Source: Tragulus kanchil (lineage: Eukaryota; Chordata; Mammalia; Artiodactyla; Tragulidae). Taken from it: a DNA stretch of 64,000 bases. Location of the stretch: contig JAIOJX010000025.1 of assembly GCA_022376925.1 (NCBI GenBank), positions 93,523,608 to 93,587,607 on the forward strand, in the 5' to 3' direction. The position numbers and the translations under genes were made by a program. Every line of letters begins with the position of its first letter. The first letter of the stretch is position 1. The notes beneath the pieces were generated by a model. The model saw only the letters and a list, made by a program, of their open reading frames with translations. It was not told where the DNA came from and did not search any database. Of the stretch, positions 56,651-64,000 are shown in pieces.

Positions 56651-57531
56651 GTGCCATTTTATGCAGTATGAACATACTATTGTAAAATGAACATACTATT
56701 GTTAACCAATAATCTTCATTTAGTATCTCCCTGAAAAAAAATTTCCCTGAGATTATAGAATCATTCTGTCAAAAGAACACTTTTGTATATAGCTGTTTAC
56801 TAAACACATATTGAGCTCTGAAGTGTTGTTTTCATGTGGGGAAGGGGGTTTTTGCTCTTCAAAACAGACAACAGAAAAATAAATCTATAAAAGGACTAAA
56901 TTCTTTCTAACTGTATGTGGAAAAATAACTCTTGGTTACTTTTAGATGTTACCAAATACCTGGATATATCAATATTTGATAGGCTATCTAAAAATTAAAA
57001 TGTTACTACTATTTCTTGCCCTCTGCAACAGTGTTATCCAGTAGAACTTTCTGCAATAGTGGCAGAAATTTCTTGAAGTTATGAACTTGAAATATGGCCA
57101 GTGCAGCTATGGATATGTGACAATATGTAGGCATTTCCATAGGTATAATCTATATTATAAATTTGTGTCTTTTAAAAATGCTACAGACAAAGCTCTATCA
57201 GTTTCCTTCCTCTGAAAGTTGGCTTTTGAAACTTGAACTCACTATAGGTATAAAGGGAACATATATCATCTGAGAACAAATATTGATAAGATAATATTTT
57301 CTTGCCCAAATGGTTTTGGAGTTGGGTAACATCTTTGATTTGGGGGTGTTATTAATAACCTTCAAGATGTTTTCCATTCATTCATTATATGTCCTGTTCT
57401 ATTTTTTATACTTTTTTAAATTTAAAGAATCTAATAAAATGGGATAAAAGATAAGCCTGTCAGACCAATGTCTCCTACATCATAAGTTCATAGTAGTTTT
57501 TCAAGAAAGTTTATGGCTATGAGTAGAGAGC

Positions 57532-57745
57532 CATATGGGGATACCCTGATGCCGTAGCAGTAAAGAATCTGCCTGCCAATGCAGGAGACATTGGTTTGGG
57601 TCAGAAAGATCCCATGGAAAAGGACATGGCAACTCATTCCAGTATTCTTGCCTAGAAAAATCCAATGGACAGACAAGCCTGGCAGGCAATAGTCTGTGGG
57701 GCTGCAAAAGAGCCAGACATGACTTAGTGACTAAACAACAACTGA
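57532..57745 (+). mobile_element. Bov-tA SINE, second copy in D17
   Basis: This duplicates 56436-56650 and is not an independent insertion. Confidence 0.85.
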
Positions 57746-58060
57746 GTGCCATTTTATGCAGTATGAACATACTATTGTAAAATGAACATACTATTGTTAA
57801 CCAATAATCTTCATTTAGTATCTCCCTGAAAAAAAATTTCCCTGAGATTATAGAATCATTCTGTCAAAAGAACACTTTTGTATATAGCTGTTTACTAAAC
57901 ACATATTGAGCTCTGAAGTGTTGTTTTCATGTGGGGGAAGGGGGTTTTTGCTCTTCAAAAACAGACAACAGAAAAAATAAATCTATAAAAAGGACTAATT
58001 CATTCCGTATTCCTGGGTTGAATACATACAGAAAACACTCAAAGATAGTAAGAAGGTTTC

Positions 58061-58394
58061 TTTTTTTTTTTTTTTTTAAAGATTTATTTATTTATTTATT
58101 TGAGGAGGGTTAGGTGGGGAGGGAGGGGAGCAGGCGGGCCACTTCTATTGGTCTTTCATTTCTCTATTTTCATCCATCTTTGTTCTTTGGCCCATGTGGG
58201 CCTCCCATCGCGGTGGCCTCTGTTGTCACAGAGCACCGGCTCTGGGCGCATGCGCTCCAGAGCTCCGGTTCGGTAATTTTACACATGGGTCCAGCCGCTC
58301 CGCGGCAAGTGGGATCTTCCCAGGCCAGGGATCAAACTGGCGCCCCTTGCACTGCAAGGCGGTGTCCTTACCCACTGGACCACCAGGGAAGCCC
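58061..58394 (-). mobile_element. SINE S6, long form of the unrecognised family
   Basis: It is full length, with T-run and AAATA tail at the left and the head complement ACTGGACCACCAGGGAAGCC at the right. The perfect 14-bp target-site duplication AGTAAGAAGGTTTC is at 58047-58060 and 58395-58408. The open frame at 58114-58557 is made by the SINE. Confidence 0.92.
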
Positions 58395-58839
58395 AGTAAG
58401 AAGGTTTCAATTGGTAAAGTTTATAAGAGAGGACTGTAAAGTTGATTATATATCTCAAGTTTTATCATGTATGTGTTACGTACTTGCATTTATTAAGGCA
58501 TCCAAAAGACAAACGGCAAGTGTACATTTTTTAAAAAGAGTTTACATTCAGAAATAGGATTAATTTAAACCAAGGATCTCAAAAGAATTAGCTAACTAAC
58601 TAGACTCACAATGACTAAATTTAAAGTCACATTTACAAAGCATTTCATCTGTTATTTAACCTCAGAGTTTTTTTTTAAATGAAATGAGATCCACTTTTCA
58701 AAAGCACTGAGTAATACTGAGTAATACTACAAGTGTGAAAGCAATTTGAAATTCAAAGTAATTGCATGATAAAAAAAATACAGAAAATGAAATTTGTTCT
58801 TTACAAAATATTCAAGATCTATGTTCATATTCTATGTTT

Positions 58840-58970
58840 TTGAGAATCTGCTATGCATTTGTTTATACTGCCTGGCTTTAGATATAGGCTCATCACTTAT
58901 TAGTATTCTTGGGAAGATTCTGTGCTTCAGTTTTTCTATCAGTAAAACTGTAGATAATCACTATCATGAC
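58840..58970 (-). mobile_element. MIR SINE (copies at about 59935-60140 and 61031-61236)
   Basis: TCTGTGCTTCAGTTTTTCTA, TCAGTAAAACTGTAGATAAT and, in the later copies, GAACTCAATAAATATTAG follow the reverse MIR. The left copy is cut by the D18 junction. Confidence 0.6.
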
Positions 58971-59151
58971 TTTTGTATATAGCTGTTTACTAAACACATA
59001 TTGAGCTCTGAAGTGTTGTTTTCATGTGGGGAAGGGGTTTTGCTCTTCAAAACAGACAACAGAAAAAATAAATCTATAAAAAGGACTAATTCATTCCGTA
59101 TTCCTGGGTTGAATACATACAGAAAACACTCAAAGATAGTAAGAAGGTTTC

Positions 59152-59485
59152 TTTTTTTTTTTTTTTTTAAAGATTTATTTATTTATTTATTTGAGGAGGG
59201 TTAGGTGGGGAGGGAGGGGAGCAGGCGGGCCACTTCTATTGGTCTTTCATTTCTCTATTTTCATCCATCTTTGTTCTTTGGCCCATGTGGGCCTCCCATC
59301 GCGGTGGCCTCTGTTGTCACAGAGCACCGGCTCTGGGCGCATGCGCTCCAGAGCTCCGGTTCGGTAATTTTACACATGGGTCCAGCCGCTCCGCGGCAAG
59401 TGGGATCTTCCCAGGCCAGGGATCAAACTGGCGCCCCTTGCACTGCAAGGCGGTGTCCTTACCCACTGGACCACCAGGGAAGCCC
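59152..59485 (-). mobile_element. SINE S6, second copy in D18
   Basis: This is the same insertion and flanks as 58061-58394, carried by D18. Confidence 0.92.
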
Positions 59486-59868
59486 AGTAAGAAGGTTTCA
59501 ATTGGTAAAGTTTATAAGAGAGGACTGTAAAGTTGATTATATATCTCAAGTTTTATCATGTATGTGTTACGTACTTGCATTTATTAAGGCATCCAAAAGA
59601 CAAACGGCAAGTGTACATTTTTTTTAAAAAAAAGAGTTTACATTCAGAGATAGGATTAATTTAAACCAAGGATCTCAAAAGAATTAGCTAACTAACTAGA
59701 CTCACAATGACTAAATTTAAAGTCACATTTACAAAGCATTTCATCTGTTATTTAACCTCAGAGTTTTTTTTTAAATGAAATGAGATCCACTTTTCAAAAG
59801 CACTGAGTAATACTGAGTAATACTACAAGTGTGAAAGCAATTTGAAATTCAAAGTAATTGCATGATAA

Positions 59869-62078
59869 AAAAAATACAGAAAATGAAATTTGTTCTTTAC
59901 AAAATATTCAAGATCTATGTTCATATTCTATGTTTTTGAGAATCTGCTATGCATTTGTTTATACTGCCTGGCTTTAGATATAGGCTCATCACTTATTAGT
60001 ATTCTTGGGAAGATTCTGTGCTTCAGTTTCTCTATCAGTAAAACTGTAGATAATCACTATCATGACTTTTTATATAAAAAGCCTTTTTATATAAAAAGAA
60101 CATTAAGAACTCAATAAATATTAGTCTCAATAAAGGAAAAGTTATCTAAAAGGAGTGCTTTTTACTGAAATTCCACATATTCAGGTCTCTCATCTTTAGT
60201 TTATTTCTTAAAATGTAAATCTTGATAATATAACCATCAAATACGCTTTTTATTATCTTTCAAGTATAAGCTATAGAAAGATGAATCAGGACAGTTGTAA
60301 GCCTGCAGAAAGAGCAATGGTTAAGAAATTGCAATTGAGTCAAACTAAAGTTCTACATATTACCTTATAAATATCTAAGAATATATGCAAAAATATATGA
60401 ATAGTGAACTTAACAGCAGATTACTTAAAAGTAATCTTTTGCTAGGGAAACATAGAAGCAGTTGTTAATATTATGATATTACAACTTAAAGCTGCTAGTG
60501 AGATTCTCATGAAACATTTGAACCTTTTTAAAAATATCAGAAATAACAGAAGGAGGAAAGAAGGCAATCTGTATTCTATTCCAAAATTCTAGTAGGAGAT
60601 GAGTCACAGGAGGGAGAATTAATAGTGACAGCTGGAACAAAAAAGAAAAGTAAGCAGATCAAATCCCTAAGGCCTGAAAGAAGAAAGGATTATACTGAAA
60701 CTGACCTCAGTGAAGAGGATGACCCAAGTGCTTAACCAACAGGAAGGCCCATATGCTACCTAAGAGCAGGGAGACGGGAGAGATGCCCAGTCAGGGATTC
60801 TATCAACCCTCTGATTAGAGAATGAATGGAAATGTTCCTGGAGTTATATCCAAGTGTAAATCTTGGCCAGTCATTTGCTAGCAATGCAACATTAAGCAAG
60901 TTGTTGAAACTCTTTTTCATTTTTAATGAAGAAATATTTCCAGCTTTTACAGTTTTACTGCATTAAAAAATACAGAAAATGAAATTTGTTCTTTACAAAA
61001 TATTCAAGATCTATGTTCATATTCTATGTTTTTGAGAATCTGCTATGCATTTGTTTATACTGCCTGGCTTTAGATATAGGCTCATCACTTATTAGTATTC
61101 TTGGGAAGATTCTGTGCTTCAGTTTCTCTATCAGTAAAACTGTAGATAATCACTATCATGACTTTTTATATAAAAAGCCTTTTTATATAAAAAGAACATT
61201 AAGAACTCAATAAATATTAGTCTCAATAAAGGAAAAGTTATCTAAAAGGAGTGCTTTTTACTGAAATTCCACATATTCAGGTCTCTCATCTTTAGTTTAT
61301 TTCTTAAAATGTAAATCTTGATAATATAACCATCAAACGCTTTTATTATCTTTCAAGTATAAGCTATAGAAAGATGAATCAGGACAGTTGTAAGCCTGCA
61401 GAAAGAGCAATGGTTAAGAAATTGCAATTGAGTCAAACTAAAGTTCTACATATTACCTTATAAATATCTAAGAATATATGCAAAAATATATGAATAGTGA
61501 ACTTAACAGCAGATTACTTAAAAGTAATCCTCTGCTAGGGAAACATAGAAGCAGTTGTTAATATTATGATATTACAACTTAAAGCTGCTAGTGAGATTCT
61601 CATGAAACATTTGAACCTTTTTAAAAATATCAGAAATAACAGAAGGAGGAAAGAAGGCAATCTGTATTCTATTCCAAAATTCTAGTAGGAGATGAGTCAC
61701 AGGAGGGAGAATTAATAGTGACAGCTGGAACAAAAAAGAAAAGTAAGCAGATCAAATCCCTAAGGCCTGAAAGAAGAAAGGATTATACTGAAACTGACCT
61801 CAGTGAAGAGGATGACCCAAGTGCTTAACCAACAGGAAGGCCCATATGCTACCTAAGAGCAGGGAGACGGGAGAGATGCCCAGTCAGGGATTCTATCAAC
61901 CCTCTGATTAGAGAATGAATGGAAATGTTCCTGGAGTTATATCCAAGTGTAAATCTTGGCCAGTCATTTGCTAGCAATGCAACATTAAGCAAGTTGTTGA
62001 AACTCTTTTTCATTTTCATTTCTGTAAGATGAAGAAGATAATATTTCCAGCTTTTTACAGTTTTACTGCATTAAAAAA
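59869..62078. repeat. Direct duplication D19 (59869-60970 and 60965-62078)
   Basis: The period is 1096 bp (up to 1108 at the right end). The left copy lacks about 13 bases near its right end (CATTTTTAATGAAGAAATAT where the right copy has CATTTTCATTTCTGTAAGAT and more) and then joins through an A-run. Bases 59869-60070 are present three times (also about 58776-58974 and 60965-61166). Confidence 0.97.
60141..60860. other. Unassigned sequence inside D19
   Basis: Purine-rich patches, but no gene or repeat recognised. It is repeated at about 61237-61948. Confidence 0.5.
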
Positions 62079-62125
62079 GACAGTATCTGTAAAGTGATTC
62101 GCATGATTTCTGGCTGAAAGTAACT
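61950..62125 (-). mobile_element. MIR SINE (left copy about 60860-60970, damaged)
   Basis: GGCCAGTCATTTGCTAGCAA, AAGCAAGTTGTTGAAACTCT, TCATTTCTGTAAGATGAAGA and GTAAAGTGATTCGCATGATT follow the reverse MIR core. Confidence 0.6.
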
Positions 62126-63169
62126 GATAATATTATTTGAAGGTGAAGAGAGATCCCTAAGTAACTGTAGCTTCCTAGACATTAAACTAGATTGAGTCTT
62201 TTAAGCTATGTGAATTGACTAATAGTTCTACACAAAATTATTTATGAAAGATATTATGGCTTTTTTCTTTTTTTGATCTTGGGAGTTTTTCTTAGATTCC
62301 GTTATATTTTGGTTTGATGGTCTTTCTCATGACCTCTTCACCCATTGCTTCAAAAGTCAGCTATAATGGGATATGAGGTCAGACTAAAAACGTCTCTGTG
62401 CTTCAGAAAGTCTGGACTAGTCTTGATACCTCTTTTAGAAATGTTTAGAAAGCCACCCTAAGGAAAGCCTTTGCCTTTAGCAAACAATGTAAACTTTACA
62501 TACACTGACTTCAAGGTGTTAACACGTATCATAAAGAAAGGGAAGGCAAATATAACCATGTTCTATGTAACTAATAATATGTTGAGCTGGTTATTTTAAA
62601 ATATGATAAGAATTATCATTGAGGTAAAACAGTTCTATTAACTGGAAGATCACATGCTATATCCTTCATATTTTTAAGTCAGACAGTTTTTATTCCTGTG
62701 GGCTGAATAGGTAGAAATTATATTGTATGGTAAATACATTTAGGTTCTAAAGAAAAGACTTGGCAGAGAAATCTATGCAATATATAATTTTTCCAGATTA
62801 GTTTTCATTTGAGGAAAGAAGTTCTAAAATATCCCCAAAGCAGTTTCCTCATCAGTTGAAAGTCCTCCAAAAATAGAACTATTGGTAAACAATATTATGT
62901 GGGGTGGAAAAGAAGTTTTTTTTGAGGGAATACCTTTAAAAGTATTTAAATAGCTAAATTTACTTGGTGCAGTTAAGATTTAAACTTATTGATTTTAATA
63001 TTGTTATTACATCTAAAATAAACTTATGTCCCAGTTTAAAAAATACATAGCAAGTTTGTTTACAGATTGGAGATAACTTGTAATTAAGCATTCACCCTAA
63101 TAAACAGCACTTGTACAGATGTGATAGCTAGACCATAAAGAAGGCTGAGTGCCAAACAACTGATGCTTT
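62126..63169. other. Unassigned single-copy sequence
   Basis: AT-rich, about 1 kb, with no gene or repeat recognised. Confidence 0.55.
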
Positions 63170-63531
63170 CTAACTGTGGTGTTAGACAAGACTCTTGAGA
63201 GTCCCTTGGACAGCAAGGAGAACAAACCACTCAATCCTAAAGGAAATTAACTGTGAATAATCATTGGAAGGACTGATGCTGAATCTCAAGCTCCAATACT
63301 TTGACCACCTGATGCAAAGAGCTGACTCATTGGAAAGAGACTCTAATACTAGGAAAGACTGAAGGCAAAAGAAAAGAGGGCAGTAGAGGATGAGATGGTT
63401 GAATGGCATCACTGACTCAATGGACATGAATTCGAGCAAATTCCAGAAGATAGTGAAGGGCAGGAAAGCTTGGCATGCTGCAGTCCATGGGGCTGCAAAG
63501 AGTTAGACACTGTTTAGTGACTGAACAACAA
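63170..63531 (+). mobile_element. BovB (RTE) LINE, 3' end of ORF2
   Basis: GACTCTTGAGAGTCCCTTGG, GGACTGATGCTGAATCTCAA, CAATACTTTGACCACCTGAT, GATGGTTGAATGGCATCACT and GCAAAGAGTTAGACACTGTT give the BovB C-terminal end and tail on the plus strand. It has frameshifts and is inactive. The minus-strand open frame (63182-63439) is its shadow. Confidence 0.9.
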
Positions 63532-63863
63532 CAGCTTCCTCCTTAGTAGGCCATTGACGCTACACGCTATGAAGAGGATGTAAAAAAAGATACAGAAAAA
63601 TCTGACCTTTTAAATGTACTTATATGTTGTTAAGTACTTAGTGATGTGAAGTAGAACCTCACTTTCCTTCTCTGAGAGATAAAGGAATTCAGCTACCTGG
63701 TCTAATTCCCTGCCAAATCAACTACTGTGTGATTCTTGCTGTGATGGGCACTTAAGGAGCTAAAGACAGTTTATTCAGCAGGTACCTTTGCCTCCCAGAA
63801 TATAAAAGTAGATCAACTTAGAAGATAGCAGTGGTAATTAAAAAAAAAAAAAAAAAACTTATT
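63532..63863. other. Unassigned sequence with an A-run
   Basis: No gene recognised. A run of about 18 A lies at 63840-63857, just before SINE S7. Confidence 0.5.
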
Positions 63864-64000
63864 GGGCTTCCCTGGTGGTCCAGTGGGTGAAGAGTCCGCC
63901 TGGCAGTGCAAGGGGCACCAGTTCAGTCTCTGGTCCTGGAAGATCCCAAGTGCCGTGGAAGGGCTGGACCGGTGTGTCCAATTGTGAAGCAGCGCTCGGG
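63864..64000 (+). mobile_element. SINE S7, head of the unrecognised family, cut by the window end
   Basis: GGGCTTCCCTGGTGGTCCAG head, GGAAGATCCCAAGTGCCGTG and GGACCGGTGTGTCCAATTGT body. The length class cannot be decided. Confidence 0.88.

Larger units (their letters stand above)
55807..58001. repeat. Direct duplication D17 (55807-56901 and 56902-58001)
   Basis: The period is 1095 bp, without linker. In the last 90 bases the left copy has lost single bases in five G or A runs that the right copy keeps longer (GTGGGGAAGG/GTGGGGGAAGG, CAAAACAG/CAAAAACAG and others). That is typical of sequencing error and not of mutation. Confidence 0.97.
57874..60070. repeat. Direct duplication D18 (57874-58974 and 58969-60070)
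   Basis: The period is 1095-1096 bp and the copies share ACTTTT at the junction. The right copy differs by short G/A-run losses near its start and a longer T/A run (TTTTTTTTAAAAAAAA against TTTTTTAAAAA) in the middle. Its left 128 bases exist three times because D17 overlaps. It contains SINE S6. Confidence 0.97.

Noticed and set aside
58114..58557. 147-codon open frame as a gene
   Set aside because: Its first two thirds are the reverse strand of SINE S6, and similar frames appear over S1, S2 and S4.
1..64000. Identical open frames in pairs (for example 5353/6452, 7170/8260, 43454/44655, 58114/59205) as a tandem gene family
   Set aside because: The pairs are carried by the 1.1-kb duplications. 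The frames are short, lack domains and start or end in repeats, so identity reflects copying and not selection.

Overview
The window is non-coding mammalian nuclear DNA. It holds Bov-tA/Bov-A SINEs, a dimeric Bov-A2 SINE and BovB (RTE) LINE fragments, a combination diagnostic of ruminants and, through Bov-A2, of the pecoran lineage. Older mammalian repeats (MIR, L2, L1M, MaLR/MLT1 LTRs, one Tigger/MER2 transposon) form the background. I found no host gene with recognisable coding content. Most longer open frames are accounted for by SINE, L1, BovB or LTR sequence; the rest are short frames in unassigned DNA. A gene desert or a large intron fits. One 69-bp stretch (40003-40071) with good splice signals is the only exon candidate.

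The dominant structure is 19 direct duplications (called D1-D19), each with a period of about 1.08-1.20 kb. Copies are nearly identical and usually abut or are parted by a linker of 0-31 bp (D1 is an exception). In four places they chain so that a segment appears three times (4.9-9.0 kb, 9.2-13.3 kb, 40.7-44.9 kb, 55.8-62.1 kb). Left copies often decay at their right end, right copies at their left end, and some linkers look like shrunken versions of the sequence just outside the other copy. This is what unmerged overlapping contig ends or long-read gap fills look like. I therefore read the duplications as probably an assembly artefact; about 21 kb of the 64 kb would then be redundant. Features inside a second copy should not be counted as independent.

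The most interesting biology is a tRNA-derived SINE group (called S1-S7) with a body I do not recognise from the standard cattle or sheep SINEs. It has seven independent insertions, two apparent length classes, intact CpGs and, in five cases, clean target-site duplications. It looks young and could be a lineage-specific family.

Layout: 1-4.9 kb, MaLR LTRs, a Bov-A2 dimer and an ERV LTR; 4.9-13.3 kb, two duplication chains with SINE S1 and an L2 split by a CHR-type SINE; 13.3-17.6 kb, L1 pieces including an inverted L1; 18.4-23.7 kb, Bov-tA, BovB and an L1 tail; 23.7-31 kb, mostly unassigned sequence with MIRs; 31-40 kb, Bov-tA elements, S2, L1 and a head-to-head SINE pair; 40-45 kb, the exon candidate, S3 in a MIR and a G-rich repeat; 45-50 kb, S4, a run of MaLR LTRs and a solo LTR with target-site duplication; 50-55.8 kb, D16, Bov-tA, L1, S5, L2 and MER2; 55.8-62.1 kb, the last duplication chain with a Bov-tA and S6; 62.1-64 kb, a BovB 3' end and the start of S7.
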